Shown piece by piece: positions 53,499 through 61,960 of a DNA stretch of 64,000 nucleotides; the stretch's first letter is position 1; each line of letters opens with the position of its first letter. The DNA comes from Syntrophotaleaceae bacterium (GTDB taxonomy: Bacteria > Desulfobacterota > Desulfuromonadia > Desulfuromonadales > Syntrophotaleaceae). Made by a program: the position numbers and the translations under genes. Location: positions 186,001 through 250,000 of the forward strand of contig JAWKQB010000001.1 in assembly GCA_041390365.1 (NCBI GenBank). The letters run 5' to 3'. Under the pieces are notes generated by a model. It was not told where the DNA came from, did no database searches, and worked only from the letters and a program-made list of their open reading frames with translations.

Positions 53499-54197
53499 AT
53501 GAAAAGAACATGCAGATTGGCGTTTTTCCTTGTCCTGGCAATTCTTCTGGTGAGTTGTGCCGGGAAAACAGCTACCGAGGAGGCCACCGTCGCGGAGCGC
53601 TCAGGATTCTATACCGATCCCTATCCGGATTTTTCTCCCGGTCCCAAGGACGGAGCCGACCTGCGTTATCTGAAACCGGGGGTCGATTTCTCCAAGTACA
53701 ACAAAATAATGCTCGATCATGTGCTTTTCTATCCAACCAAGGAATCGGCCCTTAACGGGTTGGAGGCGGATGCGCTGCAGGAGCTGGCCAACGACTTCCA
53801 CCAGGCGGTGATCAAGGAGATGCAGGATGCCTACCCCCTCGTGGCGGAACCAGGCCCGGACGTGCTGCGCGTGCGGGTGGCCATCACGGATATCAAGCTT
53901 GCCAAACCGGTGGCCAATGCCGTGTCGACCGTCCTGCCGGTCGGTCTGGCGGTTTCGATCGTCAAAAAAGGGGTTACGGGGGCATCCACGGGGGTCGGCT
54001 ACGCAAGCATGGAGATGGAGGCGCTGGACAGCATGACCAATTCCCGGGTCGGCGCGGCCGTTGACAAACATGTGGGCGGCAAGCTCCACGCATTCACCAA
54101 GACCGGATCGGCAGAAGAAGCTTTCGAGTACTGGGCGAAAAGACTGCGTATCTACATGGACAACGTGCATGGCAAAAATGGCGAGGCGGCTGAATAA
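53499..54197 (+). CDS. DUF3313-family lipoprotein
   Basis: The 232-residue lipoprotein has lipobox LLVSC and the DUF3313 pattern LRYLKPGVDFSKYNKIMLDHVLFYP, then LRVRVAITDIKLAKPVANAVST. It ends 15 bases before the mlaE-like gene and is probably part of that operon. Its role is unknown. Confidence 0.85.
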   Translation: MKRTCRLAFFLVLAILLVSCAGKTATEEATVAERSGFYTDPYPDFSPGPKDGADLRYLKPGVDFSKYNKIMLDHVLFYPTKESALNGLEADALQELANDFHQAVIKEMQDAYPLVAEPGPDVLRVRVAITDIKLAKPVANAVSTVLPVGLAVSIVKKGVTGASTGVGYASMEMEALDSMTNSRVGAAVDKHVGGKLHAFTKTGSAEEAFEYWAKRLRIYMDNVHGKNGEAAE

Positions 54198-54212
54198 CGA
54201 GGCTGAGCGAAG

Positions 54213-55385
54213 ATGAAGAGAAAGAGCGGAAATCGGTCGTTTCCGAAAAGGTTGAATGCGGAAGATCAGGCTGCTTTTTCCCATCCGGGAGCGGGAGAAA
54301 TTCGCCTCGATCTGGCCGGAGACTGGACTGGAGGACAGCGACCGGTGACGGCCGACGGTTTGCGGCAGGAGTTGGAGAAGTCTCCCGGAGTGCGCCTCCT
54401 GTCCTTCGACTCCCGGCAGCTCGGCAGCTGGGACAGCAGCCTGCTGACCTTCCTGCTGATGGTCCGCAAGGTCTGCACCGAACGGCAGGTTTCCATCGAC
54501 GAGGGGGAGCTTCCCGAAGGGGCTCGGCGACTGCTTGCACTCGCCACCGCCGTACCGGAACGGCCGGGAGGGAGGAAGGCGTCCGAAAAGGCGTCCTTCC
54601 TCGAAAGGGTCGGCGACAGGGCACTGGCTGTCTGGCAAAAGAATCTGGGAACGACAGCCTTCATCGGTGAAGCTGCCCTTTCCATCGGCCGGCTGGTGAC
54701 CGGTCGGGCCCGGTTCCGGCGCGCCGATTTTTTCACCATCATGCGCGAGTGCGGCTCTCGGGCTTTGCCCATCGTCTCGCTGATCAGCTTGCTGGTCGGG
54801 CTGATCCTGGCCTTCGTCGGGTCGGTCCAACTGGAGATGTTCGGTGCCGAGATCTATGTCGCCAGCCTGGTCGGAGTCGCCATGGTCCGGGTCATGGGAG
54901 CGATCATGACCGGCATCATCATGGCCGGGCGAACCGGCGCCGCCTTTGCCGCCCAGCTCGGCACCATGCAGGTCAACGAGGAGATCGACGCCCTGGCCAC
55001 CATGGGCTTTTCCCCTTTCGAGTTCCTGGTGCTGCCGCGCATGCTGGCCCTCTGCCTGATGATGCCGCTGCTCTGCGTCTATGCCGACCTGATGGGTGTC
55101 CTCGGCGGACTCTTCGTCGGGGTTTTCATGCTCGATCTCAATGTCATGGAATACCTCAACACGACCCGGGCGTCGGTCGGTTTGAAGGATTTCTGGGTCG
55201 GCCTGTTTCACAGCGGCGTCTTCGGTGTGCTGGTGGCCCTGGCTGGCTGCCTGAAGGGACTGCAGTGCGGCCGGAGCGCCTCTGCGGTGGGCGATGCCAC
55301 GACTTCGGCGGTGGTCACCGGCATCGTCAGTATAATAGTTGCCACAGGGATCATCACCTTGATTTGCGATGTACTGGGGATTTGA
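54213..55385 (+). CDS. mlaE: MlaE-type lipid transporter permease with STAS domain
   Basis: The 390-residue protein has an N-terminal STAS-like domain (about 25-105) fused to the permease (YrbE/MlaE) with AQLGTMQVNEEIDALATMGFSP and PRMLALCLMMPLLC. MlaE forms the inner-membrane channel of the phospholipid transport complex. The STAS part is fused here, while E. coli has a separate MlaB. Confidence 0.94.
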   Translation: MKRKSGNRSFPKRLNAEDQAAFSHPGAGEIRLDLAGDWTGGQRPVTADGLRQELEKSPGVRLLSFDSRQLGSWDSSLLTFLLMVRKVCTERQVSIDEGELPEGARRLLALATAVPERPGGRKASEKASFLERVGDRALAVWQKNLGTTAFIGEAALSIGRLVTGRARFRRADFFTIMRECGSRALPIVSLISLLVGLILAFVGSVQLEMFGAEIYVASLVGVAMVRVMGAIMTGIIMAGRTGAAFAAQLGTMQVNEEIDALATMGFSPFEFLVLPRMLALCLMMPLLCVYADLMGVLGGLFVGVFMLDLNVMEYLNTTRASVGLKDFWVGLFHSGVFGVLVALAGCLKGLQCGRSASAVGDATTSAVVTGIVSIIVATGIITLICDVLGI

Positions 55386-55396
55386 AAAAAAGTAAT

Positions 55397-55437
55397 CCAT
55401 AGGTCCTATAAGTCCTATAGGTCCTATGGGACATATG
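55397..55437. repeat. Short-word repeat with AGGTCCTAT units
   Basis: Three units of the type AGGTCCTAT or AAGTCCTAT follow each other, and CCATAGG/CCTATGG arms make it roughly palindromic. It lies between mlaE and mlaF, inside the operon. Confidence 0.8.
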
Positions 55438-55457
55438 GCGATCTGGAGGACCAACCA

Positions 55458-56228
55458 GTGGCCATCAACGGCGATAAACAAACTCCACTCATCGAAGTAC
55501 AAAACCTGACCATGGCCTATGGTCCCCGGGTCATCCAGCGCGACCTGACCTTCACGGTGGATCGAGGGGATGTGTTCATCATCATGGGCGGCAGCGGCTG
55601 CGGCAAGAGCACCCTGCTGCGGCATCTGATCGGACTGATGGCGCCGGCCCAAGGGAAGGTGATATACGACGGCGAGGATTTCTGGGCGGTGGAGCCGGAG
55701 CGGCAGCAGCAGATCATGCGGCGTTTCGGAGTCCTCTATCAGAGCGGTGCGCTGTGGAGTTCGATGACCCTGGCGGAAAACGTGGCCCTGCCGCTCGAGG
55801 AATATACTTCGCTGCCCACAGGGGAAATCCGCGACCGGGTTTCGCTGAAGCTCGCCCTGGTCGGTTTGGCGGGGTTCGAGGATTACTATCCAAGCGAAAT
55901 CAGCGGCGGCATGAAGAAGCGGGCCGGTCTGGCCCGGGCGATGGCGCTCGATCCCGACATCCTTTTCTTCGACGAACCCTCCGCCGGCCTTGACCCGATC
56001 AGTTCGCACCTGCTCGACGATCTGATCCTGGAACTTCGCGAGAGCCTGGGGGCGACGGTAGTGGTCGTCACCCACGAACTGGCCAGCATTTTCGCCATCG
56101 GCAACAATTCGGTGTTCCTCGATCCGGAGACGAAGACGATGATCGCCGCGGGCGATCCGAAAAAACTTCTTCAGGAGTCGGAAAACCCGAAGGTGAAAAG
56201 CTTTCTGACCCGGGGTGAAGCTGCCTGA
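55458..56228 (+). CDS. mlaF: MlaF-type ATPase of the lipid transporter
   Basis: The 256-residue ABC ATPase has Walker A GGSGCGKST, signature SGGMKKR (MlaF-type), and Walker B DILFFDEPSAGLDP. The start is GTG 55458 with GGAGGACCAACCA before it. It powers MlaE-MlaD lipid movement. Confidence 0.95.
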   Translation: MAINGDKQTPLIEVQNLTMAYGPRVIQRDLTFTVDRGDVFIIMGGSGCGKSTLLRHLIGLMAPAQGKVIYDGEDFWAVEPERQQQIMRRFGVLYQSGALWSSMTLAENVALPLEEYTSLPTGEIRDRVSLKLALVGLAGFEDYYPSEISGGMKKRAGLARAMALDPDILFFDEPSAGLDPISSHLLDDLILELRESLGATVVVVTHELASIFAIGNNSVFLDPETKTMIAAGDPKKLLQESENPKVKSFLTRGEAA

Positions 56229-56288
56229 GCAATTGACGAATCGAATTTGCGAAGTTAACTCGCCCACCGATGGGGAGGCAGAAAAGAA

Positions 56289-57257
56289 ATGGCTGGTAAT
56301 ACGAACAAGGCAGTCATCGGGGCTTTTGTCCTGGGAGCGCTCGCATTGCTGGTGGCCGGGGTCCTGTTCTTCGGTTCGGGGAAGTTCTTTGCCGATACCC
56401 GCAAGTTCGTGATCTATTTCCAAGGCTCGGTCAAAGGCCTCAACGTCGGGTCGCCGGTGATTTTCCGCGGAGTAGAGGTCGGATCGGTAACCGACATAAA
56501 TATCGTTTTCGATCCGAAGGAGATGAAAGCGGTTATTCCGGTCATTGTCGAGTTTGACCGGGACAAATTTAGCGGCGGGGAAAAGGAGGAGCAATATCTT
56601 CAAAGATTTATCGATATGGGTTTGCGGGCTCAGCTTCAGACCCAGAGCCTGGTCACTGGGCAGTTGGCCATCTATATCGACTTCTTTCCCGGCACCCCGG
56701 TGGTGCTGCGCGGTGGACCCGACACCAGATATCCGGAGATCCCCTCCATCCTGTCGACGAGTGAAGAACTGCAGAAAACCCTCGCCGATCTCCCTGTCGA
56801 GGAGCTGATGGGAAAGGTACACTCGGCCATGGACGGCATTGACCGCCTGGTCAACTCCCCCGACCTTCGGGAGGCCATCAGCTCGCTGGACAACGTGGCC
56901 AAGGAGCTTCAGGAGACGATCCCGGCCGTTCGGAAGGAAATCGTTTCGGTTGGACAGGACACCCGCAAAACCGCCCAAGCGGCGACCCGTGCTTTGAATG
57001 AGGCCGGAAAATTTCTGGCCATGAAAGAGGGACGTTCGGGTGAAATGTCTGAAAACATCGACGAGATGCTTGTCGAGGCAAAGGAGACGCTGGCGGCCGT
57101 TCGCCGGACCGCTTCGGATGAACGATCGATTTATCAGCTTCAGGTGGCCATGGGGGAAATCAGCAAAGCGGCCCGTTCGATCAAAAACCTGGTCGATTAC
57201 CTGGAACAGCATCCCGAGGCTCTGATAAAGGGCAAGGGGGCTCTTGAAGGAGAATAA
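56289..57257 (+). CDS. mlaD: MlaD-type MCE domain protein
   Basis: The 322-residue protein has an N-terminal membrane helix, one MCE domain (FVIYFQGSVKGLNVGSPVIFRGVEVGSVTDI) and a longer helical C-terminal part than E. coli MlaD (about 140-320, coiled-coil-like). It forms the periplasmic lipid-binding hexamer. The extra helical length suggests a needle or bridge form. Confidence 0.93.
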   Translation: MAGNTNKAVIGAFVLGALALLVAGVLFFGSGKFFADTRKFVIYFQGSVKGLNVGSPVIFRGVEVGSVTDINIVFDPKEMKAVIPVIVEFDRDKFSGGEKEEQYLQRFIDMGLRAQLQTQSLVTGQLAIYIDFFPGTPVVLRGGPDTRYPEIPSILSTSEELQKTLADLPVEELMGKVHSAMDGIDRLVNSPDLREAISSLDNVAKELQETIPAVRKEIVSVGQDTRKTAQAATRALNEAGKFLAMKEGRSGEMSENIDEMLVEAKETLAAVRRTASDERSIYQLQVAMGEISKAARSIKNLVDYLEQHPEALIKGKGALEGE

Positions 57258-57260
57258 CCG

Positions 57261-57866
57261 ATGGAATGCGGATTCCGCCTGATCCCGGCCCTGTTCATCG
57301 TGGTTCTGTGGCTTTCCCTCTCCGCCTGCGGCAGCAGCCCGGCGGCCCGCTTCTATACGTTGGCACCCCTGGAGGCGGAAACCGTTTCCCTGCCCAAAGA
57401 AACGCCGGAACGCCGGGGCCTTCTGGCCATCGGTCCGATCGAGATCGCCGAGCATCTCGATCGTCCCCAAATCGTCCGACGAACGGGGCCGACGGTCGTT
57501 ACTCCCCTGGAATACCATCGATGGGGAGGATCCCTGCGCAGCGATGTGGCCCGGGTTCTTGTGGACAACCTGACCCTGCTGCTGGCGCCGGAAGGCCTGG
57601 CTGTGGATTCCTGGGAGGATGCCTCTCGTCCTGATCTGCGACTCGGTGTTTCTGTGAACCAGTTGGAATCCATGGACGGAAACGTTCTGCTGAAAGTTCT
57701 CTGGCGTTTGTATGGTGGGGAAGGGGGAGCCCTTCTGGATTCAGGAAAAATAGAATTGGCGGAACCGTCGAACGACAGTGAGGTCGAGGCGCAGGTCGAG
57801 GCCATGAGCCGGGCCTTGGGAGAATTGAGTCGCCATCTGGCCAGGAAAGTTGCCGTTGTGCGTTAG
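57261..57866 (+). CDS. ABC-type auxiliary lipoprotein of the Mla/Pqi type
   Basis: The 201-residue lipoprotein has lipobox LSAC, SSPAARFYTLAPL, and a beta-rich domain with LLAIGPIEIAEHLDRPQIVRRTGP. It is the PqiC-like auxiliary protein that partners MCE transporters at the outer membrane. It is the last gene of the operon; MlaC is not encoded here. Confidence 0.87.
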   Translation: MECGFRLIPALFIVVLWLSLSACGSSPAARFYTLAPLEAETVSLPKETPERRGLLAIGPIEIAEHLDRPQIVRRTGPTVVTPLEYHRWGGSLRSDVARVLVDNLTLLLAPEGLAVDSWEDASRPDLRLGVSVNQLESMDGNVLLKVLWRLYGGEGGALLDSGKIELAEPSNDSEVEAQVEAMSRALGELSRHLARKVAVVR

Positions 57867-58071
57867 CAGCTTCACGATCTGCGGACATTACCCCCGTCCC
57901 GGCTACCCTGCTTTCGTGACCTTGCTCTTCACCTGACCCCTCTCTGTTTCCTGTCGTAGCCAACCAGGCCATCAATAAAGGGTGGGCCGAAACTGTTCAC
58001 CCAATCCAGGACATATTCCTTATTGTCTCGACGGAAAAAGTCCTGTAGGTTTTTTTTGAGTAAACCCTGCC

Positions 58072-58089
58072 CCTAATATTCCCCTAACA
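58072..58089 (+). promoter_or_regulatory. PHO box before phoB
   Basis: CCTAATA (58072) and CCTAACA (58083) are direct repeats 11 bases apart, as in PhoB-binding boxes. They lie 52 bases before phoB, which fits autoregulation. Confidence 0.6.
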
Positions 58090-58140
58090 AAAGAAGATTA
58101 GGTGATGTCTCGAATCGATTGAACGAGGAGTTCGGCGTCT

Positions 58141-58833
58141 ATGGCCAAAAAACATATTCTGGTGGTCGAGGATGAGGAAGATATCCTCGCTCTGATTCAT
58201 TACAACCTGACGCGGGAGGGATTCCGGGTGACCTGCGCCACCAGCGGCGAGGAGGCCCTGAAGATTATCCGGCAGGATTTACCGGATCTGATGATACTGG
58301 ACCTGATGCTGCCGGGAATGGATGGGCTGGAAGTCTGCCGCCGGGTGAAATCGGAAAACAGGGGGACGGAGACGGCGGTCATCATGGTGACGGCAAAGGG
58401 GGAGGAGGCGGACGTGGTCACGGGCCTCGAACTCGGCGCCGACGATTACGTCACCAAGCCCTTCAGCCCGCGGATTCTGATCGCCCGGGTGCGCACGGTG
58501 CTTCGCCGCAGAGAGGCCCAGCCGGTCGAAGGGGAAGAGCCGGAAGTGATCCAGATCGATCAGTTGCTGATCCATCCCGGCCGCAACGAAGTGCTCATTG
58601 CCGGCCAGCCTGTCGATCTCACCTTTACAGAATTTCGGGTATTGCACTTTCTGGCGGGCAGGCCGGGCTGGGTCTTTACCCGCTATCAGATCGTCAACGC
58701 AGTGCGGGGCGACGATTACTCCGTCACCGACCGGGCGGTTGACGTCCAGATTGTCGGGCTCCGCAAAAAGCTCGGCTCCTACGGCAAATATATCGAAACG
58801 GTTCGAGGTGTCGGCTACCGCTTCAAGGATTGA
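58141..58833 (+). CDS. phoB: PhoB, phosphate response regulator
   Basis: The 230-residue OmpR/PhoB-family regulator has a receiver with acceptor Asp 54 (MILDLMLPGMDG) and a winged-helix C-terminus (LTFTEFRVLHFLAGRPGWVFTRYQIVNAVRG... DVQIVGLRKKLGSYG). It activates phosphate genes under starvation. It is followed by phoR. Confidence 0.95.
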   Translation: MAKKHILVVEDEEDILALIHYNLTREGFRVTCATSGEEALKIIRQDLPDLMILDLMLPGMDGLEVCRRVKSENRGTETAVIMVTAKGEEADVVTGLELGADDYVTKPFSPRILIARVRTVLRRREAQPVEGEEPEVIQIDQLLIHPGRNEVLIAGQPVDLTFTEFRVLHFLAGRPGWVFTRYQIVNAVRGDDYSVTDRAVDVQIVGLRKKLGSYGKYIETVRGVGYRFKD

Positions 58834-58900
58834 TGGCCATTTAGTGAAGGATTGATGGCGTCATTCTACAGAGTTTTCTGAAAACATTAAGGATTAGTGC

Positions 58901-60673
58901 ATGAAAAACGTCCGCCTGCTCTGGCAAATTTTCCCTTCCTACGTCGTCATCATTCTGGCCGCCCTTGTCGGCGTGACCTGGTATTTTGCCGGGACCATAA
59001 AAAATTTCTATTTCGAACAGACCAAAAGCGCTTTGGAGGCCCGTGCCGCACTGATAACCGCACCGGCTGCCCCGCTGCTCGTTTCCGGCGATTATTCCGC
59101 CATTGATGCCTTGGCCAAGGATCTGGGAACCCAGATTTCAACCCGATTTACCATTATCCTGCCCGATGGACGGGTGGTCGGCGATACCTACGAGGATCCT
59201 CAGCGGATGGAAAACCATGCTGGTCGGGAGGAGATCGCGGGGGCCATGACCGGCAGCGCCTCCACGGCCACCCGTTTTAGTCGCACCTTGCAGGAACGCC
59301 TGATGTATGCGGCTTTGCCCGTAAAAGTCAATGGTCAGGTTTTGGGCGTTGTCCGGGCGGCCCGGGGAGTTACGGCCATCGACTCCACTTTGGCCCAGGT
59401 CTATCGGCAGGTGGCGGTGGCCGGTGTGGTCGTGCTTCTGGCGGCGGCGGTGCTCAGCTTCTTCGTCTCCCGGCACATCAGCCGCCCTCTCGAAGAGATG
59501 CGCCGGGGTGCGGAGCGCTTTGCCGAGGGACGATTCGACAAAAAGCTGTCGATATCCGGAGCCAGTGAACTTTCCGCCCTTGGCCGGGCCATGAACCTGA
59601 TGGCCGCCCAGCTCGACGACCGGATCAAAACCATCGTCCGCCAGCGTAACGAGCAGGAGGCGGTGCTGGCCAGCATGATCGAAGGGGTGTTGGCGCTGGA
59701 TATGGACGAACGGATTCTGCACATGAATCAGGCCGCCGCCGAACTCCTCAGTATCCGCCCCGAACAGGCCCAGGGAAGCCGCATTCAGGAGGTGGCCAGA
59801 AAGGCCGACCTGCAGCGCTTCGTCGCCCGCACTCTGGCCAGCCCGTCCCCAGTGGAAGGGGAGATCGTGCTGCGGGACGGCAAGGAAAGATTCCTTCAGG
59901 CTCACGGCACCGTTCTGCGGGATGCAAAAAAAACCGATATCGGGGTCCTGATCGTGCTGAACGATGTGACCCGGCTGCGACGGTTGGAAAACGTCCGCAA
60001 GGATTTTGTGGCCAACGTCTCGCATGAGTTGAAGACACCGATCACCGCCATCAAGGGGTCTGTCGAAACCCTGCTGGACGGCGACATGGTGGAACAGCCG
60101 GATGCCCAGAATTTCTTGAGGATCATCGCCAAGCAGGCGGATCGTCTCAATGCCATTATCGATGACTTGCTCGCCCTGTCGAGGATCGAGCAGGGAGCCG
60201 AAACCAACGGCATGCCGATGGAGGTGGATGGCTTGGAACCCACGCTCCGCTCGGCTCTGCAGGCCTGTGAAGTGGCGGCGGCTGACAAGGCGATCCGCCT
60301 GGGATTGCATTGCGCCGCGGGATTGAAGGCGCGCATCAACGCCCCCCTGCTCGAGCAGGCGGTGGTGAACCTGGTGGACAACGCCATCAAATACAGCGAG
60401 GCCAACAGTGAAATCGAGGTGAAGGCGACGAAAGCATCGAATGAAGTGGTGATTCAAGTGAAAGACCACGGCTGCGGGATCGCCCAGGAGCATCTGCCGC
60501 GGTTGTTCGAGCGGTTCTACCGTGTCGACAAAGCCCGCAGCCGAAGGCAGGGCGGGACCGGACTCGGTTTGGCGATCGTCAAACATATCGTCCAGGCTCA
60601 CGGCGGCAGGATCACCGTCAACAGCGTTCCCGGAGAGGGGAGCGAGTTCAGCATCCACCTGCCTGCGGTGTAG
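58901..60673 (+). CDS. phoR: PhoR, phosphate sensor histidine kinase
   Basis: The 590-residue kinase has an N-terminal membrane helix (about 10-30), a periplasmic sensor segment, a second helix (about 170-190), HAMP, PAS, an H-box NVSHELKTPITAIKGSVETLLDG (His about 374) and HATPase motifs DNAIKY, DHGCGI and GGTGLGLAIVKHI. It partners PhoB. Confidence 0.94.
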   Translation: MKNVRLLWQIFPSYVVIILAALVGVTWYFAGTIKNFYFEQTKSALEARAALITAPAAPLLVSGDYSAIDALAKDLGTQISTRFTIILPDGRVVGDTYEDPQRMENHAGREEIAGAMTGSASTATRFSRTLQERLMYAALPVKVNGQVLGVVRAARGVTAIDSTLAQVYRQVAVAGVVVLLAAAVLSFFVSRHISRPLEEMRRGAERFAEGRFDKKLSISGASELSALGRAMNLMAAQLDDRIKTIVRQRNEQEAVLASMIEGVLALDMDERILHMNQAAAELLSIRPEQAQGSRIQEVARKADLQRFVARTLASPSPVEGEIVLRDGKERFLQAHGTVLRDAKKTDIGVLIVLNDVTRLRRLENVRKDFVANVSHELKTPITAIKGSVETLLDGDMVEQPDAQNFLRIIAKQADRLNAIIDDLLALSRIEQGAETNGMPMEVDGLEPTLRSALQACEVAAADKAIRLGLHCAAGLKARINAPLLEQAVVNLVDNAIKYSEANSEIEVKATKASNEVVIQVKDHGCGIAQEHLPRLFERFYRVDKARSRRQGGTGLGLAIVKHIVQAHGGRITVNSVPGEGSEFSIHLPAV

Positions 60674-60690
60674 ACGCCTGCGGGAATTTT

Positions 60691-60720
60691 AATCCAAATC
60701 GAAATCGCTATCGAAATCGG
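60691..60720. repeat. Short direct repeat of the word AATCGAA/ATCGAAATCG
   Basis: A run of AAATCG and TCGAAATCG words sits immediately after phoR. It is short and not palindromic. Confidence 0.55.
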
Positions 60721-60758
60721 ACTTATGCCTTTGAATGCTTGCAGAGACCTCATGCCCA

Positions 60759-60776
60759 ACTAACACTATCCTAACA
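60759..60776 (+). promoter_or_regulatory. PHO box before pstS
   Basis: ACTAACA (60759) and CCTAACA (60770) are direct repeats 11 bases apart; a weaker unit lies at 60748. They precede a CATATT -10-like sequence, as in PhoB-activated promoters. Confidence 0.7.
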
Positions 60777-60857
60777 ATTCCTGGCCATATTGCCGCCAGC
60801 TTTGAATGGGAAAAAAAACGAAACCAGGAATCAACCAGGAAAAAGGAGAATCTATCG

Positions 60858-61850
60858 ATGAAATTCAAGGGCATTAAACAAATGGCGGCTGGCGCACTGG
60901 CCGTGCTGGCGGTGATCCCCCTGACTGTCGCCGGCAGCCATGCCGAGCAGCTCAAGGTGGACGGCAAAATTCCTGCCTACAGCAAGGTCCAGGGCGTTTC
61001 CGGCAATCTCAACAGCATCGGGTCCGACACCCTCAACAACCTGATGACCCTGTGGGCCGAAGGGTTCCGCAAGCAGTATCCCAACGTCAACATCCAGATC
61101 GAAGGCAAGGGGTCGAGCACCGCTCCTCCTGCCCTGATCGAGGGTACCGCCCAGATCGGTCCCATGTCCCGCGATATGAAGAAGAGTGAAATCGAGGCCT
61201 TTGAACAGAAATACGGCTTCAAACCGGTTGCCATCGGCGTCGCCCTCGATTCCCTGGCTGTCTACGTCAATAAGGACAATCCCATCAAGGCTCTCTCCCT
61301 GCAGGAAGTCGACGCCATCTTCTCCCGCACCCGCAAGGGTGGTTTAGGCCAGGATATCGAAACCTGGGGTCAGGTCGGTCTCGACGGCAGCTGGGCCGCC
61401 AAGCCGGTCAGCCTTTACGGCCGTAACTCCGCCTCCGGCACCTACGGTTACTTCAAGGAAAAAGCCCTGTTCAAGGGAGATTACAAGGATATCGTCAAGG
61501 AACAGCCCGGTTCCGCCTCCGTCGTTCTGGCCGTGACCGAGGATGTGAGCGGCATCGGCTACTCGGGTATCGGCTACAAGACCTCTGGCGTCAAGGCCAT
61601 CGCTCTTTCCAAGGAGCAGGGTAAAGAGGCGTATGAGCCTTCCTACGAGAACGTGCTGGCAGGCAAGTATCCCCTGGGCCGCATGCTCTATCTCTACGTG
61701 GCCAAAAAACCCAACGAGCCGCTGCCCAAGATGGTGGAGGAATTCCTGAAATACGCCCTCAGCAAAGAAGGCCAGGAAGTCGTGATCAAGGACGGTTACC
61801 TCCCGCTGCCTGCCAAGGTCGTGGAGGACCAGCTGGCCAAGCTGAAGTAA
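60858..61850 (+). CDS. pstS: PstS, phosphate-binding protein
   Basis: The 330-residue periplasmic protein has a signal peptide (1 to about 28) and the phosphate-site segments NSIGSDTLNNL, GKGSSTAPPALIEGTAQIGPMSRDMK and LYGRNSASGTYGYFKE. It delivers phosphate to the PstCAB pump. The AAAAGGAGAATC site fixes ATG 60858, although the frame could start at 60735. It is followed by a stem-loop and pstC. Confidence 0.95.
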   Translation: MKFKGIKQMAAGALAVLAVIPLTVAGSHAEQLKVDGKIPAYSKVQGVSGNLNSIGSDTLNNLMTLWAEGFRKQYPNVNIQIEGKGSSTAPPALIEGTAQIGPMSRDMKKSEIEAFEQKYGFKPVAIGVALDSLAVYVNKDNPIKALSLQEVDAIFSRTRKGGLGQDIETWGQVGLDGSWAAKPVSLYGRNSASGTYGYFKEKALFKGDYKDIVKEQPGSASVVLAVTEDVSGIGYSGIGYKTSGVKAIALSKEQGKEAYEPSYENVLAGKYPLGRMLYLYVAKKPNEPLPKMVEEFLKYALSKEGQEVVIKDGYLPLPAKVVEDQLAKLK

Positions 61851-61891
61851 AAGTTGATACCTCGCCACAAAGATCTAGTATTTTAGAGTAT

Positions 61892-61928
61892 ATCCTGCCT
61901 GCCGGCGCTCAGGTGCCGCAGGCAGGAT
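61892..61928 (+). terminator. Attenuator-like stem-loop between pstS and pstC
   Basis: An 11-bp stem (61892-61902 with 61918-61928) is followed by TTT only. It probably lowers pstC relative to pstS rather than ending transcription. Confidence 0.65.
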
Positions 61929-61960
61929 TTGTCTTGTCCGGAAATTCTTGGAAATATTAT

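Noticed and set aside
53601..57518. A 1305-codon open frame on the minus strand opposite the Mla operon
   Set aside because: It is exactly opposite well-supported genes, has repetitive low-complexity translation (His/Asp/Gln-rich) and no ribosome site. High third-position GC removes stops from antisense frames.
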